From positions 108,966,952 to 109,030,951 of the forward strand of contig NC_031770.1 in the NCBI RefSeq assembly GCF_001522545.3: a DNA stretch of 64,000 nt, given 5' to 3'. The notes under the pieces were generated by a model. That model was given only the letters and a program-made list of their open reading frames with translations, made no database searches and had not been told where the DNA came from. Positions 48,795-62,178 of this stretch are shown here, piece after piece. Source of the DNA: Parus major. Lineage: Eukaryota > Chordata > Aves > Passeriformes > Paridae. A program made the translations under genes and the position numbers. The first letter of the stretch is position 1. Each line of letters begins with the position of its first letter.

Positions 48795-49005
48795 AATCAG
48801 CACACCTGGTTTCTCTCCATGGCTCTGCCCCTGTGTCCCAGCCAGACATTTATCCTCTGTGAATGTTTATTTACCTTTCTGCATTTGTATTTAATTATAA
48901 GAATTGAATTTGGAATTTGCCAGGCATGAATTAACATTTAGTAGTCATTGGATGACTCAGACAAAAAATGATCTGTGCTGTAAAATGGAAAAATATTAAT
49001 GGTAG
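48795..49005 (+). mobile_element. Possible MIR-like fragment
   Basis: The order CACACCTGGTTTC, CATGGCTCTGCCCCTGTGT, TTTATCCTCTGTGAATG, TTTACCTTTCTGCATTTG and, further on, CTGTAAAATGGAAAAATATT parallels the MIR body and 3' end. An AT-rich interruption of about 80 bp separates the two parts. High divergence. Confidence 0.35.
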
Positions 49006-52000
49006 TTATTAATATTGATGGAATGTGTTACATTCAATCCATTATTGCAGATTTCTTTGCAGGCTTGTTGCTGAGCTATCATTTAATTTTTCCCAGTTCC
49101 CCAATAGTCTGAAGCTGCTTTCTTAGTCCACAGCTTTTATCCAGCACAAAAAAGTGATTTTTCCCTTTAAGCCCCCTTCCCACTACATTACATTTCAAAC
49201 TATATTACATGGGTTACACTATGGGTTGCTGCACATGCAGGCCACGATGTAATTCAGCATGACACATGACAAGCAAAGATGTGTTGAAATACCTGAGACT
49301 ATTAGATCCAAACAACCCTCTGTTAAAGTTTTTTATTACCACATAAATATTCTCCTGGCTGACCAGTGTCTCAGAGGAATAAATACCCCATTACAGGAAA
49401 ACCAAAAGCTCAGGTATTGCCCAAGTATGAGGTTGTTAAGAGGAAAAGAAAAGGAATAAACCCTGGTTTTATACATGTTCTTCTCATGTTAGAAATAACA
49501 AAACCCAATAATAATGCAAAAAAATTGCATAAACCTAATTTAATCATGCTGAATATGATAATAGATATCATATAAAAATATATATAATAGAAGATACAGA
49601 AAGCAGAGGACATTTAAGACATAAGAATTTTTCACAAAGAGGAAGCTGGTGCAAAAATTAAGGGAACTTCTTGAGGGAGAGTTGAAAGACTGTCAGGGTT
49701 TCTGGAATAAAGCTCAAGGTACAAAAGAAACACATGGTGATACTAAAATAGGATTTTTCACTTTTCTGGTATTGCACTGTAGAAATAATCTGATTTTAGA
49801 TTAAATCAAGGGAGTCAGGTGGAAGGACAGGAAAAAGCAATGCAGGAGGTCGTGGACAAGGAATGGGATGCTGGTGGGAAGCCTTGTGCTAACCAAAGGT
49901 GTGGAGAATGCCTGTGAAAGTTGAAGGTCTGGGAGGGTGTCAGAAAACAAAAAGGAAAAATAAATGAGAGGGAAAGTAAATTTATTTTAAAATAAAATAA
50001 AATTTGGAGCTGATGAATGTATTCCTAATGAACAATTAGAGAGAGAGAGCGGAGCTGATGGGAAAAGTGTTACGTGGAAAATTGCTTTTGTGGGAAGGTT
50101 GCAATAAGTTAGAGGTTGATTATCAAAAAGAGGCTGGAAAAGACACTGAGAAGCAAATTATTTGAACAAACAGACCTTTCCACATGAATAAATAGGGTAG
50201 GGAAGATGCTTGCCTAGAGCTTGGGATGCATAAGTAGTTCCACACTCTTAATTGTGTTAGAAGTGCTAAATTGGTTGGAGATAAGAATAAATTTATAAGA
50301 TATTAACCTGGATTTCTCTGCTCACGAATCTGCAAGTACTGCAGATGACCAGTGTGATAAACCCTGTCTGTTCTAGGCCAGAAGGACCTGTGGAGTACAA
50401 AAATTTAGAAAAAAAGTGATTTTTTTTTGTCTGTGTTACTTATGATTTACAATAAAATGATGAAGGCTGGATGGTTCCAGAAACCTTTGCAAGACAAGGT
50501 GCTCTTTCTAGCAGATGAGAATGAGTGATTGAAAATGTAGTACAAACTCCCAGGTCTTTTAGAAAATCTTGTCATTGACTGGTCTGAAGTAAATTTATGC
50601 CATTTTAGATTTACAGTTTCTGGAAATACTGGTGTGTTTCACCATACCAATTCTGTCTTCCTCTCTCCTCTCTATCTATTACATTTTCCCCCCCCTTTAT
50701 GATCTCAAGTGACAGAAAAAAATAAACCAAGACTAATAGTGAGCCATGTTTATTATGCACAGTGAGCATAGGTTTATGACAGGATACTTGGGCCAGGTGT
50801 TGGTCTTTGCTGAGGTTGTTTTTCACATGGAAAACCAGCTTAACCATCCCCTTGGGAATTTCTTCTGTGTGGGTTAATTCCAGATGGTGAAGAGCAAGCT
50901 TAGCTGTTCCTGGATAAACCACTCTTTGGTGTCAAGAGGAAGGTAAAATAACATTATTTGGGACATTCCTTCAAGCCACACTTTCCTTGTCATTAGAACA
51001 AGTTCCTCCTTGTAGAAGCATAATGGGGAAAATTGGGGTAGCTTTGGGGATACTCTAATTTAGGGCATGAGCAGGTCAGGTCCTTGGTGACATGAAGCAT
51101 TTGAGAGTATTCAAACAAGAAGTCAGGGAAAAAAAAATTACAGCTATCCTGTTCTAGGACCAGGCAAGTTTCAGACTGGAAAAGGCAGTGCTCTGAACTG
51201 GAAATTCATGTTTTACTGACTGTACTACCTGAAGAAGATATGGTGCTGCCAGTTGACAAACCACTGCAAAACCAGGGGCCTGTGGCTTCCATTCTTGATC
51301 AAGTTCTCTTTTTGTGTCTGTTTGTGGCTGTGTCTCCCTAAGGGGAAAATCAAGTGATGCCAATACCCAGTTGACCCACTGGGGAATGTGGTTGCTGATG
51401 GGAAACCTAGGAACATCACCTAAAATTTCACTGGCTTGAAGTAAAGGATAACTAAAATAATAGAACTAAAGTAATGAGTTAGGATCACATTTTAACACTC
51501 TTAGTGAAAGAAAACCAAAAGCTTTGGTTGTATAAAAGGTTTTTATTTGATACAAGAACCATTTGATAAGAAGCTGTTGTGAAACACTGGCATGATTTCC
51601 ACTGTACTTTGTATTACTTAGGGCTAGTCCATCCTGTAGACAGAGTTGGAGAGCTGACAGCTATCCTTGTTGACAGAAGTGGAAAGGAAGCTTTTTTTTT
51701 GAGTTATTTAATCTTCATTTCTAGATTCTGATTAATTGGCTGGTTTAGCAATCAAAGATCAGTTTCACATTTCCTGAATGGTGTGTTTATATTGTTCTTA
51801 GCAAAGACAGCAGTGTTTTGGGCCACAGGCTGAAGAATATCTGGAGAAGCCCTGTTATACCTGAGGTCAGACTGTAATGGCCCCTTCTAGCTCAGAAAAC
51901 CCAAGTGGCTACAAAAAATTAGACATTTCTCTGCACTCAGCAATAACATCCCAGAAGATTTAACAGGGAATGAACAAATCTTGCAACTGTATTACAATAT

Positions 52001-55000
52001 GCAGGTGGTTTGAACCTGTTTTATTGAGGGACTTAGGATGCCCTGTCTAGTTGCTTAGCCCTATCATTCTGTGCTTTTTAATGTTGATTTTAATATATTT
52101 TAACGTTTATTTTATGCTTATTCTCAGAATCATGAAATTGTCGAGAAACCCAAATCGATCTGAAACAGCTTTTATTTACTTCTTATTCCTCTGAAACCTA
52201 TGTTTTTAATATTTATTGTCCTTTTTTGTTCCATTGAACACTTGCTTTCTTGTTATGGATTTTCCTTAAAGTTCTTAGTGGGCTTTTTTTTGGTGTGTGG
52301 TAGAATATGTGGTAGCAATTTTAAATGTCTTCTGAAATATTAGGTTACCTACAGTCTATCAAATGATCTTGTAATCTCATCACAGAATCACACTGATAAT
52401 AATTTTTAACAATATTGGCATAACAAAGAAATTCTAGAAAAGGAAAATATGCTGGTGTCATATCAGTAAATTTAAAAACAGAGATAAATGAACTGACAAG
52501 AAGGATAGACTGATTACTTTGAAGTTGACCCTAGAAAAAATACTAGAAAAGTTGCCACAAGACTAATTTAATAATGACTTTTAAAATTACAGGATATAGA
52601 GCATTCCTTGGTGTATAAATTCTTTGAGGATGCAAATTGTTCAAACCTTATTAGATAAACAGAAACGTATGGAGACCTGACCCGTCACTGTAGGGTTTAA
52701 ACACTTCTGCAGTTTCCATTACTAAATGGTCTTATGCTATTTGTAGGATTTAGCTTGTTCTTAATTATTCCTAAAAATTAAGTTCATTGTCATTAATCCT
52801 ACTAACCATGGGATTTTCTTTGATGTCTTTAGCTTCCCTTATCAATTTTCTACACTTTATAATGTTTAATTTATATTGCTGTGTGTGTTCGGATCTCTTT
52901 CTTTCCAGTTGTCACATGTTGCATTCTTATTTCTAATTAGTGCATTTCTTTTGCCTTTGAACAAAGTTTTACTTTCACACAACTTGGTCTCATAGCTTCA
53001 TAAATTCGTCTTAAAAAATCCCAAAGTTCTTTCTCATTTTTTTTATTTTTTTTTTAATTTTTTTTACCTTTTAATTCTCTTTGTAATTTCCAGTTTTGAG
53101 AAATGAATTATTTTGGAGAGTCAAGTGTATTTATTACTAGTTTGTCCTGTCCTCTCTCTGTATGGAGTGCAATCTAATAATAACAGTTGGTCCCTAGGCT
53201 ACGACCAACTGCCAGCCCATAATTAATTCATCTTTATATTTTTCTTAAATCTGAAGAGAAGTTTACTGCTGGTTGCATATGTCTCCCAAATTGAAGCCTC
53301 CCATTAAAAAGATATTTCCTTCTGTTATTTATTTATTTTTTTTCATTATGGATAGTTGCTCAGGAAGTAGCTCAGCCTGTTTGAGTCGCTGATCTGTGAC
53401 ATCTCCTGCTTTCTCAAATACCTCAGCCAGGCTTCATAGGAAGACAGAAAAACATACACAGCCATAAAACATTTGCATGATCGACAGTCAGGTGAGATCC
53501 CCAATTCCTAAACTTGCAGAAACACCAAATAAAAACCATTCCAGATGGAACAGAGCCAACGATGCCCTGTCCCCCTATATCTCTGGGAAGGTGGCCCGTG
53601 CCCCACGTGGTCCCTGGCAGTGTGTCTGGTTCCTTCCCCCCCATGGCAATCCCAGCTCCATCCCAGTACCTGACCCTTGCTGTTCTTCAGCTTGTCTGGC
53701 AGCCCTGTCAGTACTGCTGAATTTGGCTTGATTTGGGAATATTAGATGTGACTGGCATGTAGAGATGAATTTTCTCTTATTTTTCTCCTCTTGCTACCTC
53801 TTGATTCCAACAGATACAAGAATTATAATTAATAATTATAAAGGATTCCATAAGCTGTTGATGGAGGTGAGGATTAATGGGCAAGTGACACATATGGGGC
53901 TGCTGTGTGAACCACATCTCCTCATGGACTTCCCCATAGGAAAACTTCCTAAGCTGGTTATAACAAGGAATTTTAATACACAAGAGATACAACAAGATTT
54001 TAGTACAAGAGATTTTAATTCATGTGCAGTGCTGCAATCAGTGGGAGCTGTTGGTACCTTACCTAAATTCCTTCTACAGATATTGTATATTAAAAAACCC
54101 AAAACCTCTGGCTCTTTGTAATATCCCACACTTTGTCTAAACACCTGAGTTTGTTAACAGTGGAATAAAGTTTGATATATCTCAAGATAGTCTTTCTCAC
54201 ATCTTCTTCTTGCTGATATTACTCTTGCTTTAACTACCTCTTGTCTGCTCAAAAAAAACCCTCCTAAATAAAAGTTAACTTTATTCCTGACATTAGTTAT
54301 CATCTTCCCAAAATTATATCCTATTTTATATACAAATATAATCCTGTTGTGATAGAACCCAGGCTTCCATAAACACCAGATCTCAAACCCAACCTGTTGT
54401 TCACCTCCTGCTGTTTCTGTCTCCAGCCTGAGGCATGAGGAATCCTGAAGTGAAGTCTGGACAGCTACTGATGCGAATCAAACCCAGCCTTTGCAAAAAT
54501 GAGCTAGGGAAGGATTCTGACTAACCCTGGGGCAATAAAGCCTTCCTGTGTGAAATATAGGTGAAATCCTACAACCTCAATGACATTGGGTGTGCTTTCA
54601 TAGGAGTTTCTGGCATGGCTCTCAGACAAAAAATGAAGAGAGAGTGAAAAGCTGTTAAAAACAAAAAGGCAAATCCTCTTTCAAGATTGTAGCATACCCA
54701 TGTGCACTGTTACATTAAGAACTCTGGAAAAACTGTAATTTGGAACAAAGTCAGCTTTGGCTGTCTGCTCCTTCACAGATCTACAACCCAAATCATCTTA
54801 TCTTTTGCTTCCCTGTGGAAGAATCCTTTTGGGTTGGTTTGGAAACTTTTGGAGGTTCAGCAATTGTTTACATATGTTTTCTCTTTCAAACTCATCTCTT
54901 GACTAATCTAAGTTCACTGGAGGTGGCCTGAGCAGTGAATTAGCCTGTAAATCATGTATTTACCTCACACTGAGACCCACTCATATGGTTTTGATAGCTG

Positions 55001-55819
55001 GCAGTTTGTATAACTGCAATGAATCTCTCCTTCCCATCTATTTTATTTTTTTATTTACTATCAGAAAGTCTTGGATGTAGGGACAAAATCTAGTGGAACA
55101 GCTCAGCTTGCATTGTTGTAGATGCAGTCCAAATTTTCCATTCATGCATTTGAAGGAAGGATCAATAATGATGTGTATAAATATAATTGTAAAAAGGCTT
55201 CTTACGTGCCACTGGTGTCCAGCCACACCACTGCCAGGTTTTGGTCTTAGACTTCTCAGGGAAGTAAAGTATGGGAAATTTCCAGAGAATAATTTAGGAT
55301 GGTACAGCATGTCTCTGGGTTTATTTCCTGTCCAAATCAGTACCCAAAACATCTCCCAGTGCAACATTAATGAACTCAGTGATCTCCGTGCTTCTGGAAA
55401 AAATATGGTTTTATGTAGGAGATATAACCCCAAAGCTGCGGCTATTTGTGCTGATATGCCAAACTCTGTGTGTTTTTATTAATTTGGTATATGTCTGTTT
55501 TACTATTCTGTTTTATGCTTTAAACACTGGGTACTCATGAGACCTTTACTCAAGTCTGCAATACCCTAGACTCATGAAGCTGTTTCCAGCAGATCAGAGA
55601 ATTTCTCCAGTTCTCTTTTTCCCTTCCTTTTCCTGTTGCCTGAGTTTCTGTGCAGGTGGGGGATTGGAAGATAAACACTGCATTGTTCATGCACAGCGCA
55701 GTGGGGCTCTGCTTTCATTCAGATCCAAACATGGCAATGATAAAAAATAAATAATAATATTGCACTGTTTGACATCTCAGTTTTAACTGAGGCTTTCTGT
55801 GCCTGCTCTTCTCTCTCTG

Positions 55820-56092
55820 GTGGCCAGCAATAGGACCCAAGGGAAGGGCTGGAGCTGTGTCAGGGGAGGTTGATGTTGGATATCAGGAACAGGTTCTTCC
55901 CCCAGAGGGTGGTTGGGCACTGAACAGGTTCCCCAGAGAATGGTCACGGCCCCAAGGCTGCCAGAGCTCAGGAGGTGTTTGGACAACACTCCCAGACACA
56001 TGCAACGTGATTTTTGGGATTTAGGAATGACATAGATGATCCTTGTCAGTCCCTTTCAATTCAGGATATTCTATGATTCTGTGGTTCTATCT
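55820..56092 (+). mobile_element. CR1 LINE 3' fragment, fourth subtype
   Basis: 'AGGGCTGGAGCTGTGTCAGG', 'ATATCAGGAACAGGTTCTTC', 'CAGAGAATGGTCACGGCCCC', 'TTTGGACAACACTCCCAGAC' and the tail 'TTCAGGATATTCTATGATTC' mark the CR1 subtype with the 'GTCACGGCCCCAAG' block. The same subtype appears at 63.2 kb. Confidence 0.95.
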
Positions 56093-56514
56093 CAGAACTG
56101 GAAAGAACAGCAGTGGGGGTAAAGGGGGCAAAGTAAACCTCAGGGGCAAGACTGGGGAGTTCCCAATAGCTTTCTCCCTGTTTGTTAAAGATCTGCATTA
56201 AATCTTATTCATTGGTGTTTTGCTCTTTCACCTGGAGGAAGAGACTGCAGGCAGATTGCCATTTATTACATTGTTGTACTTGCCAGGTCTTTTCTCAAAA
56301 AAGTCTGAGAAGATTGCTTTCTTCTCTGCTTTGAGAGCCTTTGGCCCTTAAATCTGCACAAGAGATTTTAGCAGTGATTATTCATTCCAAACTTCTCCTT
56401 TAAATGCATGGAGATTAAATAAATAAAATAAAATAAATGAAGCTCTTACATACAACATTCCCCTTCCTCTACATTGTTTTTTTTTTTTTTTCACCTTTCC
56501 TTTTCTTTTTACAG

Positions 56515-56576
56515 AGCTGTTCTCTCAGCCTCCTTTTTCTTGAATTCTGCCAGTTTAATTCAGTCATTTTACCATG
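56515..56576 (+). other. Exon-like segment, 62 nt
   Basis: A long polypyrimidine tract ends in TTTTTACAG at 56514. After 62 nt comes ATG|GTGAGC (donor GT at 56577), close to the vertebrate donor consensus. Two of three frames are open across the segment, and the peptides are hydrophobic and unrecognisable. The borders are strong enough to be used. Coding potential is not shown: it could be an exon of a non-coding RNA, a cryptic exon or chance. Confidence 0.25.
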
Positions 56577-57112
56577 GTGAGCAGTAGAGAGAATAGGAGC
56601 AGGAATCAGGTTTGTGCTGTTGGATTGATAAACAGATGCTAAGCCGATGTGACACAGATGCTACTGCTGAGCCAGGAAAAGCAGGTCAAGGTTATTAGGA
56701 GAAAGTGCAGCACTGTCTCATAGCTGTAAGCAAAAAGGCCCTGCATGGAGCCAGCTTTTTCTCTCTTCCTGTCTCTCTCTCTTTCTCACTCTTGATTGTC
56801 TGGTGGCAGTGCATATTTCAGGAACTTTTTTTTAAAATTAATTCCTATGAAAGCAGGAATTAACTTTTCAATTTCATTATATTTACAGAAACCCTCACAC
56901 AAGCACAAGACACAAGTGGCTGGCTCCTTTTTTATTTTTTTAGGGGCACAGAGTTTCTCTTCTAGAAGACAAGACTGGGGAAATAATTTCCTAACTCCAT
57001 TCTGAAAAATTTGAAGGTTCTGTGGCAATATTGGGTGAAATTCTTGGGAGAAATCCTTCTGCCAGGAAGAATTTCAGGAAAAAATAAAGCTATGATTTGA
57101 ACTGTAAAAATG

Positions 57113-57137
57113 ATTTTTTGTTTGTTTGTTTGTTTTT
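57113..57137. repeat. (TTTG)n microsatellite
   Basis: Five TTTG units within a T-rich run. Confidence 0.9.
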
Positions 57138-57320
57138 GCAATAGAAACAACATTTCATATAGATAAGGTTTAAAAAAATCTTCTGCACCCCAAAGGGACA
57201 AGGTGGAGTTAGTCCAGGAATTCTAAGACTAGATTGTTTCAAATATTTTACAACTACTTTTCAGGTAAAACACTAAATATTGGGCTGGATGTGGAAATAG
57301 GTTGTTGTCTGGTTAATAAT

Positions 57321-57755
57321 AGAGTTCCAGAATGGTTTGTGGACCTTAAAGATCATCAGTTTCCACACCCTGCCATGAACAGGGACACCTTCCACTATCC
57401 CAGGTTGCTCCAAGCCCTGTCCAGCCTGGCCTTGGACACTTCCAGGGATCCAGGAGCAGCCACAGCTTCTCTGGGTAACCTGTGCCAGGTCCTGCCCACC
57501 CTCACTCACAGGGAAGGATTTCCTCCTAATACCCAATATAAGTCTGCCCTTCTTTGATTTAAAACCATTTCCCTGTGTCCTGTCCCTCCATCCCTTGTCC
57601 CCAGTCCCTCTCCAGCTCTCCTGGAGCCCCTTTAGGCCCTGGAAGGGGCTCTGAGCTCTCCCTGGATCCTTCTCTTCTCCAGGTGAGCACCCCCAGCTCT
57701 CCCAGCCTGGCTCCAGAGCAGAGGTGGAGGAGTGGAGCCCTTGGAGAAGTTTATA
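57321..57755 (-). mobile_element. CR1 LINE 3' fragment, ~435 bp
   Basis: Starts TTCCAGAATGGTTTGTGGAC (several bases deleted from the usual GGTTTGGGTTGGAAGGGACC). It continues through 'CCATGAACAGGGACACCTTC', 'CAGCCTGGCCTTGGACACTT', 'TTCCCTGTGTCCTGTCCCTC', 'CTCTCCTGGAGCCCCTTTAG' and 'CTCCCAGCCTGGCTCCAGAG'. GC-rich and well preserved. Confidence 0.95.
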
Positions 57756-58484
57756 GGTTTGTATAGAAAAGAAAAGTTGATAAAAAGTGTAAGAGTGATG
57801 TCAATCTGCCCTGCATGTGTCCACATCTATCTCATAGAATTTAATGCAATATTTATATTATCAGCCTTGTTGGAACAAAAAATTCCTGGAATGATGTGTA
57901 CCTTGGTGCCCATTTTTCTGGAAACATTAAGTGGTTACATTTGGCAAGGAAAGCAGCTACACAATAGAACGAGCAGGGATCATTACAGACATCTGTATTA
58001 TTTCAGCAACAGATTTGTCCCAGACATTATTCATAAATTCAAAAGCTTTAACCTGGAAGAGTCCATTAGATAATTCAGTTTCTCTTCCTGCATTCTACAG
58101 GCCATTGCATTTCATCTACTTTTCCTTGTGTCAGTACCAGTAATTTGTATTTGTCTGAATTAGTTCACATTGAGAGACAATTGGACATAATCTGAAGACA
58201 TCAAGAACTGGAGGCTCCATGATTTGTCCTGGTTGTTTATTTTAGTGCTCAAAAGTCATGACTGCTTTTTGATTTCCATTTGTCTATCTTGAACTTACAG
58301 TCAGGCTTGTTATGTCTTTCTCTGCTGGCTCAGTTTGATTCATTTTCTCTGTGCTTCAAAATACATAAAAGTGTGTTTGTGTTTTTCTTTTTTCTCTGGG
58401 GTCCTTTTCATCCTTGATCTATTTTTTCAATTACTGTACAGCAGAAAATGATGTGATAATTCTTTATGGAGAACCCAAACCCAA
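57756..58484. other. Unique non-coding spacer
   Basis: No gene or repeat recognised. Open frames at 57732-58143 start in or beside the CR1 and show no domain. Confidence 0.5.
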
Positions 58485-58850
58485 ATCACAGTGTCACATC
58501 CAGTTCAAACCCCCTGCCAAGGCAGGGTCACCAGGCAGGGGACACAGGAATGCATCCAGGTAGGCTTGGAATGTCTCCAGAGAGGGAACTCCACACCCTC
58601 CCTGGGCAGCTGTTCCAGAGCTCTGCCACCCTCACCATAAAGAATTTCTTCTTCACATTGAGGTGGAACTTGTGTTTAAGTTTATGGCCATTGCTCCCTG
58701 CCCTTTGCTGGCACCTCTGAGCAGAGTGTGGCACCATCCTCTCCACACACACCTTGCAGATATTTATAAGCATCAGAGAGATTCCCCCCTCATTATCCTT
58801 CTCTAGGCTCAACAGGCCCAGCTCCTCTCTCTCCTGGAGAACAGGACTGA
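58485..58850 (-). mobile_element. CR1 LINE fragment, older subtype
   Basis: 'TTCAAACCCCCTGCCAAGGC', 'GGAATGTCTCCAGAGAGGGA', 'GGGCAGCTGTTCCAGAGCTC', 'AAGAATTTCTTCTTCACATT', 'TTATGGCCATTGCTCCCTGC', 'CAGATATTTATAAGCATCAG' and 'CTCTAGGCTCAACAGGCCCA' follow the CR1 order in antisense. Confidence 0.92.
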
Positions 58851-59049
58851 CACTGAGAAGTAATTTAGCTGGAGGGATGAGCTGGCAAGGACTTAGAAAT
58901 TAAGGAAATGCACACTCAGAAGTCTGCACTCAGGACAGGGAGATTTAATGAAATCCTTTAGGCTGGGGTTGATGCCATTGGGGCAGTTCTGTGGCGAGGG
59001 GTGTTTGAAGAGCAGTAAGACAAAGAGGAGTGGGCAGTGCAGCCTCACG

Positions 59050-59325
59050 GTGATAGAGGCTGACTTTGTACTGGGTACATTAAGAAAAATGTAACAGTAG
59101 ATTGGATGAAGTGATTATTCCTGTGTTTGCTTACAGGAAGCCTTATATTGTGAGACTGGAGTGTGTCCAGTGGAGGCTTTTAGGGGAGCTGGAGAGTAAA
59201 GAATATTTTGTGGAAGGCTGAAGGGATTAGGACTGTTCCACCTTGAGAAAGGAAGGAGAAGGGGCAGGATAATTGCTGTCTTCAGCCTCCTAAGGGGAGT
59301 CTGCAGAGGTGGTGGCATCTGAGAT
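59050..59325 (+). mobile_element. CR1 LINE internal fragment, degraded
   Basis: 'GACTTTGTACTGGGTACATT', 'GACTGGAGTGTGTCCAGTGG', GGCTGAAGGGATTAGGACTG and 'CCACCTTGAGAAAGGAAGGA' follow the CR1 region upstream of its 3' UTR in sense orientation. Together with the antisense copy 200 bp upstream it makes an oppositely oriented CR1 pair. Confidence 0.7.
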
Positions 59326-60696
59326 TCACACAGACCAGACAGAAAGGTAGCACTGCAATAAATGCAATTATAACTAGATATTAAAAAAATAATAATTTAA
59401 AGAGAGAGTTATCAGGCAGTAGAATGCCACCTTTAGAAATACAAAAATCAAAGTAGACAAGACCTTGGTCATCTTCATGAGGTGTTGAAGTTCATCCAGG
59501 TTTGAGCTGATATTGCACTATAGCCCTCCAGATATTACAAACAAAATAGTTCAATTATTTTGTTGTTTTAATTTTTAATGTCCTTTTCCTTTGGTGAAAA
59601 AAAAAACAAAAAAACCCCAAAACTGAAGTAAAGACTGTGAATCTGCTCCCTTTTTTTTCTGAACTACATCTGGAAGAGTGAATTGACATGTTTAGCATTA
59701 TCTAAGGCTGCGTGACTTTTTCTAGGATTTTTCTTTTCTTAGTAAAATTGACTGGAAAATGGAAAAATAATAAAGTTAATTATTTAGACTGTTACTCCAA
59801 ACCTGGATGAAAAAGAGTTGATTTCAGCTGAGAAACACTGTTGTAATTCTCTGTGATCTGTTGAACAGAGGCTCTTCTCTCAAAGTAAGGGGCAGTGGGC
59901 ATGTCCTGGGGTCCTACATCTTAGAGCACCAAGAGAGATTCAATGTGACTGGAAAATCCAAATCTTGCTAGAGGAAGACATAAAAACCAGAAGCTGCAAT
60001 CCCCAACAGGGCCCCACAGGCATTTTGGGAGTCAAATTATTGTGGGAGGATTGGCTTTGCTGCTTGTTTTTTATTCTGCAAAGACCCCCACCTCCCCCCA
60101 ACTTTTCACACTGATTTCTTTATTCAGAATTTTCAGTCAGCCCACCCTTTAAGAGCATGGTCTGTTTAGTTTGTTAGAGATGAGTTTAATACACCAAATC
60201 CATTTGCAGATTTTTTTCTGGGATGTCTGAGGAACGGAATTGTTGTTCATAATGACTAATTTAACTCGGTATCTGTTTGCCAACAAGATCAAACTCAGCT
60301 TTACTGACAGGCAAGTCCATCACCAAACTAAAATCAGCAGGATTTGCAGGGATCTATTGGCTCAGGGAGATACACGTTCAGTAAAGCCTTACAATTCCCA
60401 GTTCTCACATTAGATAACAGGTTTTACAATCTTAAAGCAACAAGATTTGAATTCAGAATGAGGGGGGATTTTAGAAAAACAGACCTTAAAAAAGAAAGAT
60501 AAACTTCCACATCTTCTATTCATCCCCCTACCTCAGATTTCCAGTAATTATTTTGAAAAGTGATGTTTGCAGTTTTTCCAGACCCTTTTCATCAAGGCTC
60601 TTGTATTGTATTGTTGTTGCATTAACGTGGTAGTTAACTGTTTTGAGTTAATTGTTAATCCAGCCCAGAATAGTCTCTTCTAAACACGGTCATTAA

Positions 60697-60785
60697 ATGG
60701 AGGTGGAAGAAAAAGAGAGAGACAAAGGGGCAAAGAAAGTGAATGGGAAAAAGAAATATTGAAGAATGAAAGAAGAACTAGAAGA
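60697..60785. repeat. Purine-rich tract
   Basis: About 89 bases, overwhelmingly A/G on the plus strand, made of irregular GAAAGA-type units. Low-complexity sequence with some triplex-forming potential. Confidence 0.8.
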
Positions 60786-62178
60786 AAATCAACATAAAGG
60801 CAACTTAATCACCTTTATTATGAAAAAGAGAAATTAACGAGGATTTCAATGTTAATGGTTGAAGCAGGTTCAAAGGCAAAACTGTAGGAACAAAATAAGA
60901 TTTTTCAGACTTCTTTCTTTCACCTATTAAAAGAGAAGTGGATCATGGATCCACAACATAAACCTGCCCTCTCTGTGTGGATTCAAGGCTTTAACTCTTG
61001 CACCAGCATGTTTCCAAGGACACTCACTGGTTTCTCAGCTGAGCCATTTAACCAACAAATTATCAAACCAGTTAGATGAAAACACAATAGCAGTTAATCA
61101 GCTTTTACAAGCTCACACATTGAACCCCAACTGTAAAAACACTTCATTAGTAACTTCTCATTTGTGTGGCTTTTCTCTACATCTCCTGTGTTCCACTTCG
61201 AATTTTTCTGTGAGATACAAACCAGTCAATAAATGCTTGAACTCCTCCGTGTCTTTACTGAGGGACCCCTCTAGAGCCCATTAACACCAGTTTTATGGAA
61301 AACAGAGCAGGTAGCTACCTCCACCATGTGTTGGCACTCTCTAAAAGGCTGTTAATGCTTTGTGTTTCAGGGCATAACAAACTGAGGCATTCCCAGGGAA
61401 GGAAAAAAAAAAAAAATAAAAAAAGCAAGCCCACTGAGTAAAAAGTAAACATGTGAAGATATCTGTCCTGCAGAATAGAGCTGAAGAGAAACTGGAACAT
61501 CTGAGACAGCTGTTTTGTCAGTACACCAAGAAAAATATCGTTGTGTTTTTGTTGGTTATATTATAGTTATATATTTTGATGTAGCTTCTACATTCCGCAA
61601 AGAGATGTATTACCTCAAAGAGAGAGGAACTGTACCAAAAATAAGGTATGACTTGTCTTTATAAGTACCCATACTCTAGAAATCTTACCATATTTCACAG
61701 AGGAAACATATCATAATCTAATTTTAAAGGAATATGTCCTGCCCAACAGTATGTTCAAATCCTCTTCTTCCTCCCTCAACTCATTTTCGAGCACATGGGT
61801 TAATTCTAAGCACATTTGACTGAGAGGAATAGATGTCTGAAAGATATGATGTCCTGACAAGTTTTGTGGAAGCTGGCAGCTGGGGAAAGGAAAGATAACC
61901 AACAGTGCCCTCACCATGGGAAAGAGAGTTTAAATCCCTTCTAATTCCAAGGGGAAAGCAGCCTGCTGGCCCATCAGCACATGCAACAGCTTGCCCAAAC
62001 ACACAGAAGTAGGAGAAAGTACAAAATCACGTACAGAGGGGTGAGTGGATGGGAAAAAATAAAGTGAATGTAGTCAAAGACAGAAGTCAAGTTTAATTCT
62101 TGGGTCTAGAAGGTATTTTACTTGTAGACAGTTGTGATTTTTATAGCAAAACTGTGTAACATATTCTTTATATTTCAG

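Larger units (their letters stand above)
46954..55819. other. Long unique non-coding block
   Basis: About 8.9 kb with no recognised gene and few repeats. Contains a possible old interspersed repeat (47060-47420), a (GAT)n array, a MIR-like fossil (48.8-49.0 kb), A/T-rich low-complexity runs (49560-49585, 49976-50004), a poly-T tract (53037-53066) and overlapping opposite-strand open frames at 55038-55482 without recognisable domains. 51860-51900 faintly resembles an old CR1 3' end. Confidence 0.5.
56093..57320. other. Unique non-coding block with one exon-like segment
   Basis: No recognised gene. Contains (AAAT)-rich sequence (56417-56440), a long polypyrimidine tract ending in ACAG (56476-56514), the exon-like segment it precedes, and a (TTTG)n run. 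Confidence 0.55.

Noticed and set aside
55038..55482. Overlapping ~130-codon frames on opposite strands
   Set aside because: Neither resembles a known protein, they occupy the same bases, and no splice or start context supports either.
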